Part shown: in pieces, positions 45,451 through 54,339 of the stretch
Numbering within the stretch: position 1 is the first letter of the stretch
Layout: each line of letters opens with the position of its first letter
Assembly (NCBI GenBank): GCA_033977485.1
Contig: CM066998.1
Span: forward strand, 51,240,274 to 51,304,273
Origin: Hydrangea macrophylla
Taxonomy: Eukaryota; Streptophyta; Magnoliopsida; Cornales; Hydrangeaceae
Direction: 5' to 3'
Length of the DNA: 64,000 nt
Made by a program: the position numbers and the translations under genes
The notes under the pieces: model-generated
What the model saw: the letters and a program-made list of their open reading frames with translations, nothing else
The model's database searches: none
What the model was told of the DNA's origin: nothing

Positions 45451-46797
45451 TAACAATACCGAACCCATACCAATCAAAGATGAATTCCCAGACGAGCAAC
45501 TTATGGCAGTTTTGGGTTTACCCTGGTATGCAGATATAGTGAATTACTTGGCCGCGGGAGAGACTCCTAGACATTGGTCAAATCAAGACAGGAAACAATT
45601 CCTCTCATTCGCACGTCATTTCTTTTTCGATGACCCTTACTTATTCAAGTATTGTGCTGATCAGGTCATCAGGCGTTGCGTCCCTAATGAGGATATAACC
45701 GTAATTTTAGCCTCATGCCACTCTAAAGTCTGTAGTGGCCATTTTTCTTCCCAAAAGACTGCATAAAAAGTACTACATAGCGGATTTTATTGGCCCACCG
45801 TATTCAAGGACGCCTATTCTTTCTACAAATTATGCCAACGCTGTCAAAAGCTAGGTACAATTTCAAAAAGGAACTCTATGCCCTTAACTCCAATTATCAC
45901 AATTGAAATATATGGGCCCGTTTCCAAAGTCAAATAACTGTGAATACATACTCCTAGCTGTGGAGTATGTATCAAAATGGGTGAAAGCGATACCGACGAG
46001 ATGCAACGACCACAAAACAGTAATGTCCTTTCTTAAGGAACACATTCTGTCGCGTTTTGGAACCCCGAAAGCACTAATAAGTGACCAAGGCAAGCACTTT
46101 TGTAATAAGCCTTTGGAATCACTACTCAAGAAATACGGGGTGAACCATAAGATCGCTCTAACCTACCACCCACAAACTAACGGGCTGGTGGAGTTGGCTA
46201 ACCGTGAAATCAAACATATACTTGAAAAGACGGTTAGTTTCAACAGAAAAGACTGGGCTTATAAACTAACTAATGCTCTATGGGCGTACCGCACTGCCTT
46301 TAAGACAAATCTGGGAATGTCCCCATATAGGTTAGTGTACGACAAGGCATGTCACCTTCCTGTCGAAATCGAGCACAAAGCATATTAGGCGACACGCTCA
46401 TTAAATTTTGACATTAAAGAGGGAGGTCATCTTCGAAAACTCCAGTTGGCTGAACTGGAAGAAATATGTCGAGATGCATACGACAATGCTAAGCTACACA
46501 AGGAAAGGTTGAAGGCTTACCATGATAGAACAATTATTCGTAAATCTTTCAAGCCGGGGCAGAAAGTTTTATTATACGATTCTCGCCTTCACCTATTCCC
46601 AGGAAAACTCTGATCTCGGTGGACAGGACCCTTCATAGTCAAATCTGTCTTTCCACATAGGGCCGTCGAGTTATTTAATCCTAAGAACGACGAAAGTTTC
46701 AAGGTCAATGGCCAAAGGTTAAAACCGTTCTTAGAGGATTTCCAACCAGAGGTCGAGCACATCCAACTGGATGAGCCTGACTATTCCTCGACCTAAA
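45365..46797 (+). pseudogene. Integrase of Athila
   Basis: Zinc-binding part [16 protein letters not shown] ... LCQRCQKLG; the core begins [12 protein letters not shown] (its first Asp is replaced in this reading), [12 protein letters not shown] has the second Asp and [15 protein letters not shown] the Glu. [20 protein letters not shown] and [20 protein letters not shown] lead to a C-terminal part ending at about 46797. Breaks: stop at 45764, a frameshift near 45900, stops near 46386 and 46610. Confidence 0.88.
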
Positions 46798-46941
46798 ATG
46801 CTCGAGTGCGTTTTCACAATGTTATTGTCCTCTTTCTTTTACTGCATTTCATTTTGTTTTGTTCTTTTCTGTCTTTTTGAATGTGACTTCGATTCTTAAT
46901 CTGCTATTCCTTTGCTGTCTCTCCCTTGCAGGATATTAAAA

Positions 46942-47478
46942 ATGAGGGATGACGATGTTCATTCCATAGGGTCATGGGCTGATTCGGAATATCCTAACCC
47001 TCCTTGGACTGTCGACGAGATAGCATTTTGCTTTTCTCCTTATCAAGGACCAGGGGTAGATGATGTAGTGGACCTGACCCATGGGTACATCCCTTACGAT
47101 CCCGCACTCCTCCAAATTAACCCCTTCGAGCATTTAAACCTCTCTGAAGAGGAAGGCGAACCAGAGGGGTATTTTGTTGGGAAAGTCGATGATGCCCTCT
47201 TGGCACAATGGGAGAATGACTCAATGTGGGAACCGTGGGAAGAAGAAGATTTACATGATGTGGTGCCAGAACGCAATAATGTTGTATTCGCGTATGTTGA
47301 TGACTTCCTCGTCATCGAATCGGTTCCTTATATTTATGTGCATATGCATTATGTGTTGTTCCGGCTTTACTACTCTCTACCTGCTAGTGCACATGGGACT
47401 ATCATGCCAATAGTGAGGATAAATCTGGTTCACATTCCTCTTTCTTTTCATTTTTCTTTGTTTAATTCTTGCTGTTAG
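46942..47478 (+). CDS. Athila accessory ORF A, acidic protein
   Basis: ATG at 46942, 12 bp after a TCTCTCCCTTGCAG acceptor-like site. Product MRDDDVHSIGSWADSEYPNP... is acidic (SEEEGEPEG, EPWEEEDLHD) with a more hydrophobic C-terminal third. No domain recognised. It occupies the place of the env-like gene of some Athila elements, but I see no clear signal peptide or fusion-type segment. 178 codons, unbroken, unlike gag-pol. Confidence 0.5.
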   Translation: MRDDDVHSIGSWADSEYPNPPWTVDEIAFCFSPYQGPGVDDVVDLTHGYIPYDPALLQINPFEHLNLSEEEGEPEGYFVGKVDDALLAQWENDSMWEPWEEEDLHDVVPERNNVVFAYVDDFLVIESVPYIYVHMHYVLFRLYYSLPASAHGTIMPIVRINLVHIPLSFHFSLFNSCC

Positions 47479-47547
47479 TTCTTTCTTTTGTTCTATTTAA
47501 TTTACTTCTTCGTTTTCTTTTTGTTTTCCTTTGTCAGAAATTTCACT

Positions 47548-47859
47548 ATGAATCCAGCGTTTCCACCGTTGTACCTTCCACATCAACTGTTTCATGGTTT
47601 TGGACCATGCATATGGTCCCCGGGTACTCCGCCGCAAGAGAAAAGTCCGATGAGAAATCACACTCCATTATCTTTGTCTCCATCCGGATCACCTATTGCT
47701 TGTGAAATCAATTCTTTAGAGAGTTCTGACTTGCTTGATGATGTCCTAGCTGCTTTTCGATTGTTTTGGGAAAGGGAATCATCAAGTTTTGACTCCATAT
47801 TTGAAGTTCTGGCAGAGAAAGAAGTTGTGGAAGAAGAAATCTTCATGCTTGACGAGTAG
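47548..47859 (+). CDS. Athila accessory ORF B
   Basis: ATG at 47548, 11 bp after TTTTCCTTTGTCAG, again an acceptor-like site. About 103 residues: a Pro-rich start (NPAFPPLYLPHQLFHGFGP) and a Ser/Glu/Asp-rich helical end (SSDLLDDVLAAFRLFWERE, VLAEKEVVEEEIFMLDE). It could be a second exon joined to ORF A or a separate spliced product. Function unknown. Confidence 0.45.
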   Translation: MNPAFPPLYLPHQLFHGFGPCIWSPGTPPQEKSPMRNHTPLSLSPSGSPIACEINSLESSDLLDDVLAAFRLFWERESSSFDSIFEVLAEKEVVEEEIFMLDE

Positions 47860-48189
47860 TGCTTTACTTCAATTGTATTCTGTCATTTCATCTTTCTTTC
47901 ATCAATTGAAGTGTATTCCTAGACATGGTTTTATTAGTTTCAGTTTCTTTTAGTTTTTCTTTATCAATAAGGTTTTAAATACCATGTTGGGGGCAATAAT
48001 GTTGCAAATGAATGCTATTATAATGTTTTATCTATAAAATATTTGTAATTTTCTATTTTGATGATGACTTTTTGGCTTACATGTCCTGTCAATGCACTGC
48101 TTTTACCACTATCCTGTATGTCCAGAACATTGTTGGTTAGTTGGGGGTGTATAAATTCCCAATTCAATGATATTGTAGAATTTCCACAT
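47860..48189 (+). other. Spacer with two TTGGGGG tracts
   Basis: GTTGGGGGC at 47985 and GTTGGGGGTG at 48140 resemble the element's PPT. No supported gene. Confidence 0.55.
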
Positions 48190-48191
48190 TC

Positions 48192-48289
48192 GATCGATCG
48201 AACACATCTCGATCGATCGAGATTATCAAAACCTCGAGCGCTTCAGTAGGCCTCAATCGATCGATCGAACTTTCTCAATCGATCGAGAC
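48192..48289. promoter_or_regulatory. TCGATCGA cluster inside Athila, upstream of a TATA-like box
   Basis: Cores at 48192/48211 (19 bp) and 48259-48263/48281. Same motif and pairing as in the LTRs, but between pol and ORF C. Confidence 0.85.
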
Positions 48290-48291
48290 CT

Positions 48292-48300
48292 GTATTTAAA
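48292..48300 (+). promoter_or_regulatory. TATA-like box ahead of ORF C
   Basis: TGTATTTAAACG, directly after the palindrome cluster and about 75 bp before the ATG of ORF C; a pyrimidine-rich stretch (TCATCAGTCTTCTTCTTCTG) lies between. Confidence 0.5.
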
Positions 48301-48369
48301 CGAAGCGTCTTTCAGACACTTCATCAGTCTTCTTCTTCTGTGCCTCTCCCGTCTGTTCATGAGTTACTC

Positions 48370-48780
48370 ATGGAGGAGAGAGAAACCCGGATTAGACTCG
48401 AGGGCAAGGTAGATCACGTGACTACTATGATTATGACCCTGCTGGTCCAGCTAGGGTTCGATCAGTTCGTGCCCCCGTCTTCCCCTCCACCTGCACCTCC
48501 ACCATCCACCATAGGCCCGACTTCTTCTGGTCCTACCGCTCCCTCTACATCTTCAGCTCCACCTGCACAGATTGATCCTACAGCTCCATCCACATTGGCG
48601 ACACCACCTGCTACTGAAACACCACTTCCACCACCTCCAGTCACGGCAACCACATCATTATCTACACCTGCTACCATGATTGCGATTGATCCAGCGACAG
48701 CTACTACTGTTGTTGAGGGTGGTGATGGGGATGCTCCAGATGTGCTGATTGAGATATCTGACATCGCCGATGATGTATAG
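48370..48780 (+). CDS. Athila accessory ORF C, Pro/Thr/Ala-rich protein
   Basis: First ATG at 48370; the frame is open from 48340 but starts there with GTG. Product MEERETRIRLEGKVDHVTTM, a short amphipathic helix, then about 90 residues dominated by Pro, Ser, Thr and Ala (PPSSPPPAPPPSTIGP), and an acidic end (VLIEISDIADDV). Unbroken. Low-complexity composition may explain the open antisense frame as well. Function unknown. Confidence 0.5.
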   Translation: MEERETRIRLEGKVDHVTTMIMTLLVQLGFDQFVPPSSPPPAPPPSTIGPTSSGPTAPSTSSAPPAQIDPTAPSTLATPPATETPLPPPPVTATTSLSTPATMIAIDPATATTVVEGGDGDAPDVLIEISDIADDV

Positions 48781-50915
48781 CTTCTGCTAGATCAGTGTTT
48801 GTGGATGTTGATTGTGACTGTATTCTCCTCTTTCTCATATTTTTCTTATGGTTTTGTTGGATATGTTGGACTTTTGGATATTTTGTTTATTGTTGGTTAG
48901 TTCGGATATGTTGGACTGTAGTTTTTTATGGAATATATTATCACTGTTCTGTTATTTCCCTCTATTATCTTTCCGGTGATTAGTTCTGTTTTATGTATGG
49001 ATCTTTCATATCTTATTTAATCTTTGCTGCTTGGAGTTTGTATGCTTTCTGTACATATTGTTACAATTGCGGTTGTTACGATGATTTATCAGGTGATATC
49101 TCTCTATCCATTTATGAAAATCAACTTCTGAGGACATTGCAATTTTCAGTTGGGGGTGGCATGTAGATAGATAATCACCTATGTATATTTCTACTTAGCA
49201 ATCTGGGATCACTTTATTGCACATGTCATACAATCTCCATTAGAAGTTTGAAAAAAAAAATAATTTCAAACTATTAAGCAAGTTTTAAATTAACTTGGTA
49301 GAATAACTCTGAATACTCACTCCTATTTAGCTATTATCAAGCAATGACACAACCATTTTATTCTCATCCTTTTATGAATTAAGTTCACGTGTTTTTCTAG
49401 TATCTCTAGGATGAATGCATATGTTGACCATTCTTGTATCCAAATCATTTGCACATGTTAATAGCTATGCAGAAAACTTAAAATAAGAGTTAACATGACA
49501 TTTGTACTTTAAGGAATAAAGCAGTGGAAACTAGTTACCTTTAGTGAGCGTTTGAATCCAATCTTCAATTCTGAGGGAACTATCACACTATCGCATTAAA
49601 TTCGAATTATTTTTATTGAACAAGCGTATTAAATTCATTGAATAGTCTCTAATTCTTCATTTTGGCTGCTTAGTAGAGGAGAACGTTCAGGATTTACCAA
49701 TTAAACTCAATGAACATTGAAGTGTTAAAATTAAGAAGTTGAGAAAATGATTTAAGTCATCGTTATTTGCTCCTTACCTTTCCATTTACCTGTATCAACA
49801 TTCTAAGAATATGCATTGTTCTTAACCCCATACCTAGTAAATACTGTCAAATCTATTATGAAATTCTAAATCCCTAATATTATACTTTGACCTCAATACA
49901 CCCCATTGCACATCCAATGTGATTAAATTGTTGAAGTATGTTATAAGGAGGGAGTAGTTGTGGGAGGGGCTGTATAAAAGAGAAAAGGAAAGAAGATGGA
50001 GTCCAGGTTAAAAAAAAAATCTGAGAATAGAGGATGGTTGGAATGAAGTGAAGTAAAATTACTAAACTCAATCGGATGCTTAAGATGTGCAATTTCTTAC
50101 CCCTCTAATTTCTGTTCTACTATGTACAAAAATCGTAAAGTCAAAGCCTTAATGATTTTCAACAACTTAGTTTAAACACGAACGTGTAATTTGAGTTATC
50201 CATGGTATTTCGCTCCTCTAGTAAGTAGATTTCCTTTCTTGAGACTATACACTCTAAATATTCGTCTTCTATAGAGTCGAGTATGAAAGCATTAGTATCC
50301 AAAAAATCACTCCTATCAAAGCTTTCATACCATGTGTGATTATTATTAACCAAGTTTCTGTGAGATGTTCATTCTTGAGTGTAATAATCATGTGAGAATT
50401 GAGTTAAAACTACAAGTTCTGAGAGTATAATAGTCTAAACAACTCTAAATAAAGTTCGATGTATAGCTCTTAATTTCTCACACACACGGATACATGGATG
50501 TGATGCATATGTTATTTTTATCTTGGTGACATGAGTAGCATGTGTATTTCTTTCATGGTTTGAATGAGGATAATATGTTTTGTAGAGCTAAATTAATAGT
50601 TGAATAGAAGAGAGTGTTTACAAGTTATTCAATATCTTTTTGAGCTTAAAATTGGAGAATTTTGTGGGTACATTCACTGCAAACCCTCACGAGACAACAC
50701 TCGTCCACTAGGGAAAACCTAGGGGTTTAACGGCTTGTTGCATTTGCTAAATGCAACCGCGATTCCTGCGAAAGTGAGTTAGGTAGTTTCTTTATTGTTA
50801 TTTTAGTTTAGTTACCTTGAGTTTAATTTATTTTATTTTAGTCGTTGTAGTAATAGTTAGCTTATTTTATTTTCGCTTTATTGCTAGGGACTAGCAAATC
50901 GCTAGTTGGGGGTTG
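48781..50915 (+). other. 3' non-coding region of Athila
   Basis: About 2.1 kb, AT-rich, no gene supported (48795-48983 is a short Trp/Phe/Cys-rich frame I do not trust). It has a PPT-like GTTGGGGGTGG at 49149. The end block from 50640 (GTTTAACGGCTTGTTGCAT near 50726, CTAGTTGGGGG) is shared with the second Athila-like element at 63788-64000. Confidence 0.65.
50903..50915 (+). other. Polypurine tract of Athila
   Basis: TAGTTGGGGGTTG immediately before the 3' LTR TGACAAGC. Confidence 0.7.
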
Positions 50916-52533
50916 TGACAAGCGGGGGTATTTGCAAAATACAGCCGCGCTAAAAGAAGAAAATACACTAAATTAGTCTACAATTCCTTTGTTTATCTGC
51001 GATTTGAATTGCAATGCCAGTTTTTATACAATATGATTAAACTTTGATAAGTGGTATTGTTTTAGGGGTCATTTGTGCAGATCACTATTGCTATGTGAAG
51101 AATTGAACAAAAGTGATAAAAGGAAGTTCTTGGTTTCAATGAAGACAACTCAATCATAAAAAGGAGGTTTCGAGCATCAAAGACGTCTCGAGCGATCGAG
51201 GTTTCGATCGATTGAATGCAGTTCAAGAGATTGAAGATGTTTGATTGATCGGACATGGCTTTTATCAAATTTTACGCGAACACAGCAGAAACGAATTTTT
51301 AACCCTAAGCATTAGGTTTATGTATATATAGTCGTATTGTATATGTCCGAAAGGATGCCCACTTTTACTTTTATCAATTTTATAGAGAGAGAAGAGAGTT
51401 TTCTTCTTGTTTTTGTAGGTTTCATTAAAGATTGGTATTGTTTGGCTTGAGTTTTCATAGTTTAATAGAAGTTCGTCTTTCCAGGTTACTTCGTATTGCT
51501 TTATTTATATTATGCTAGTAGTTTATCATAGTTCAATCTATTAAACACGTAGTTTTGCATGTTAGATACGTTTACACCATGAGTTTTCATAGTTTTCATG
51601 ATTAAAACACAAACAAACAAGACTTTAATGAATCTTTATATTAAAAACGACTCTGTTATACTCCAGACTATGTCTGAGTAGTCCCCAGGTTGGGAGATCA
51701 CGATGAAACCGTGATCTTAAGCCTCTTCCAGGCAGCAGAATAATTCCTGTGTTTGATCAATCGAAGTTAGTTCGATCGATCGAACCAGAGACAATGTCAA
51801 TCGATCGAAGACATTTCGATCGATCGAGAGGTGAAGATGTTCGATCGATCGAAAGCGCGTCGATCAATCGAACCCTCTGATTCTTGAGAACATTCTATGC
51901 AGTATTCCTAGACTTTCTGCTTTATTGATTTGTTATCAAACTGTACCCATACGCTCAGTTTGTCAAAGCAGTCTTTAAACTTAAAGCCTTAAGGCATTTT
52001 TCTTCAATATCTTGCAAACCACCCTCAATGCTAACACCATTGTAGGTGTGAGTCTTAACTATTGATCCAAACCACTTTTATGTGTTTCAAACTTAATCGT
52101 GATTACATAGTCTCGGTCATGAAAGGACTATGGATTCTTTATTCTAAGAGAAATACGGAATACTGTAGAGGATGTACTCCATTGAGCTTCAACGTAATTG
52201 CATGGTAGATGGCTATGTCGCGGTGGATTTGTGTAATCCCAGCATTTCCTTCTATTAAGAAAAACATATTTTAAAATATCGCTTTAATTTGTTAGTTAGT
52301 CATTAGTTTAATTTAGTTTAATTGCTTTGTCTTTAGTAGTTGATGAACAGTGGAACTTTGTGTTCTACACCTTTTTAAAATATTGATTTTTATTTCCTTT
52401 TTAGAGATTAATCTAGGTATTTAGTTTAACACCTTCCCTGTGGGATCGACTTGGTCTTAACCAGATTACTACTTACACGATTACCTATACTTGGGTATAG
52501 CACACAAGCGCACACAGAAAAATTCTCGTGTCA
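50916..52533 (+). repeat. 3' LTR of Athila
   Basis: TGACAAGCGGGGG to CTCGTGTCA. Compared with the 5' LTR it lacks about 28 bp of the first palindrome cluster (one pair) and several of its sites have decayed. Confidence 0.93.
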
Positions 52534-52538
52534 CTTTA

Positions 52539-52830
52539 AGAAGGCCGATTTCATGGCTAAAAAATCGTATATCAGTCTCAAACCAGTGAATTTCATCATA
52601 CAACCGACCGATTTCAACGTCATATCGACGCGCTTCAGTGTCATGCTGATCACGTAAATACAGCCTCCATGGCAATACACAAACTTGGTGCCATAAATTC
52701 TTACAAATAGTTGATTTATCGTTTTTAAGACGATAAATTTCATCATGAAAATGGCTTATTCCCTCATGTCACCAACGGATCTGATCGTTGTAGAATTGTA
52801 ACCATGCTTCACGAAACATCACTCGGCGGT
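52539..52830 (-). pseudogene. Unknown coiled-coil protein, copy 2, N-terminal part
   Basis: Minus-strand translation beginning MFREAWLQFYNDQI, followed by HDEIYRLKNDKSTICKNL, aligns with the start of copy 1 (FLVAWLYFYDSQI, DDIYRLDYEKYNICNDL). At least one stop or frameshift is present. It is separated from its other half by the Athila element. Confidence 0.6.
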
Positions 52831-52849
52831 CCCACTAGGTGTGCCAAAT

Positions 52850-53412
52850 TGTTTTGGTTAAAATTTAATTTGATGACGTGACCGGGCGTGCCAGGGGCTT
52901 TGTACGAAGACCCAAACGTGTAACCAAAACTATCCCTAGATGTAGTTTGATAGGGATCAGGCGATTGTTGGGAAGTAGGGATGACCCTTCCCTTGAGGTT
53001 CTATTACTCTGATGCAAGCAATTTGATTAGAGAGATGAAATGGATGAAGCACATTGAATCAAATCAAACAAGTAATGAAAAAGAACCAAAAGCTTTTGGA
53101 ACATATATTCATTGAACAAACTGCATGTAGGACTAAACAGTGCAACTAAATACAGTGGCTACTACTTTAAGCCACAGGGGCTGTGTGGCTGTGTGTAAGC
53201 AATTTGCTTGTTGCATGGCATTGTGTATATATAGGTGCTGAAAGTAACTTCTCCATCCATTATCTCCCCACTATTGCAACTTCTCCACTACTTGTTAGCC
53301 ACCATCCACTAAGTTGGTAACTTCCCCACTAGTGTGTGGTTAATTTGCCACTTGTATAACACACAATCGGTCATAATATAAAAAATCTATTTTTTATATT
53401 AGGGTATAAACA
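52850..53412 (-). repeat. LTR3 (5' LTR) of the composite
   Basis: Starts TGTTTTGGTTAAAA and ends AGGGTATAAACA, followed by TSD CAATT. Very similar to LTR1 throughout. Confidence 0.88.
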
Positions 53413-53416
53413 CAAT

Positions 53417-54339
53417 TGTAGGAATATGATTATAAAAATTAGATTTGTGCAGCGGAAAATAGGTTTCAAAAGCTTCTATGTCTTAGAATCTACTACTCAT
53501 GTGAATCTGGTAGCATGTAGAGAAGAAGAGTACCTTTAGGTCTTGAACCCAATTCAGAATACGATTAAACTTTGATTGGTTCTTCTTCATAGAAAAACCA
53601 GCAGCTTCCTCTAGATGATCTTCACTCCTATGTCTCCGTTGGATGCGCTCGCAAAGACTAAAACTAGTGGGAGTTCAACTAGAGAGAGAAAAAGCCATGG
53701 GAATACTATAAAACTGTTTTTGGAAACCTAGGGTTTCAAATACGACAAGTAAAAATAGTCTGGACGTAGGTCTCCTATTTATAAGTATTTCAAATACGAC
53801 AAGCAGTTTAGGTCCAATTGATTGCCATGTCAATGGATTGGTATGATACCAATCGGTTACCCTCTTTCCTTACTGTCTTCTTTACATCCTTTGGAGCTAA
53901 GAGTGGGACCTCCTAAGTTCTTTATTGTTGGCTCAGATTAGTTATTATTTCCCATGATCAAACTCTTTGATCAGCAAATTAACTAACTAATAAGCTAACG
54001 TTTACTCCACTATAAAATGATAACTGCACTCCAACGCAAAAAACATATCCGAAGCGATAACTAGGCTTGCATAGTTGTACTAATGTCCCTCTACTGTCAG
54101 CATTCGTAATCATATTCAGGTAGTCGGATAAACCGTTACTGTCAACCTGAATGATGATTACTTCTTCCATACCTTGAGTTTCATTCACCTTCTCATGATT
54201 ACCAAACATGTTGATAACTACTCATCAACAAGACTGCAGTTCTCAGTAATCAATACGGTGACATTCTCAAGGGAATGCTTACTCTTTTATCAGAGGGTAG
54301 ATTATATCTTGACAATATATGTTCACAACCCTATGAACA
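53417..54339 (-). mobile_element. 5' LTR of the iMet-primed element
   Basis: In plus orientation TGTAGGAATATG to CCTATGAACA. It joins the PBS at 34764-34776 when the composite is removed. TATA box TTATAAATAGG on minus at 53772-53782. Just upstream of it (53815-53866) are CAATTGATTG, CAATGGATTGG and CCAATCGGTTA, relatives of the palindrome in the element's leader. Confidence 0.75.
53815..53866. promoter_or_regulatory. CAATNGATTG cluster upstream of the TATA box
   Basis: Cores at 53817, 53833 and 53852 (16 and 19 bp). Less perfect than the leader arrays. Confidence 0.65.

Larger units (their letters stand above)
39475..52533 (+). mobile_element. Athila-lineage Ty3/gypsy retrotransposon, 13.1 kb, TSD CTTTA
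   Basis: CTTTA flanks it (39470-39474 and 52534-52538). Two LTRs of about 1.63 kb, a PBS of the tRNA-Asp type, gag, protease, RT, RNase H and integrase in gypsy order, then 4.1 kb with extra ORFs, then a PPT. PBS, polyprotein motifs and a long 3' region fit the Athila lineage. Most coding breaks are single in-frame stops. LTRs are close in sequence, differing mainly by indels in the palindrome cluster. Confidence 0.93.
34780..53412 (-). mobile_element. Composite non-autonomous element with three LTRs, TSD CAATT
   Basis: Order on the minus strand: LTR3 (52850-53412), internal (52539-52849 joined to 37858-39474 across the Athila insertion), LTR2 (37181-37857), internal (35339-37180), LTR1 (34780-35338). 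CAATT flanks the whole. Both internal parts are about 1.8-1.9 kb and carry the same PBS type, the same unknown ORF and the same GACCGAT-rich 3' part. LTR1 and LTR3 are close relatives (559 and 563 bp), LTR2 is a diverged 677-bp version. No pol. The PBS type links it to the Tat element at the left. Confidence 0.85.

Noticed and set aside
47290..47320. YVDD motif (FAYVDDFLVIES) in Athila accessory ORF A, suggesting a second RT
   Set aside because: No other RT block is near it and the protein is too short. The element's real RT motif is FMDD near 44655.
46912..47478. An envelope-like gene in Athila
   Set aside because: Position fits, but I see neither a convincing signal peptide nor a transmembrane-fusion layout in ORFs A, B or C.
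48462..48764. Gly/Val-rich 100-codon ORF on the minus strand
   Set aside because: Shadow of the Pro/Ser/Thr-rich ORF C on the other strand.
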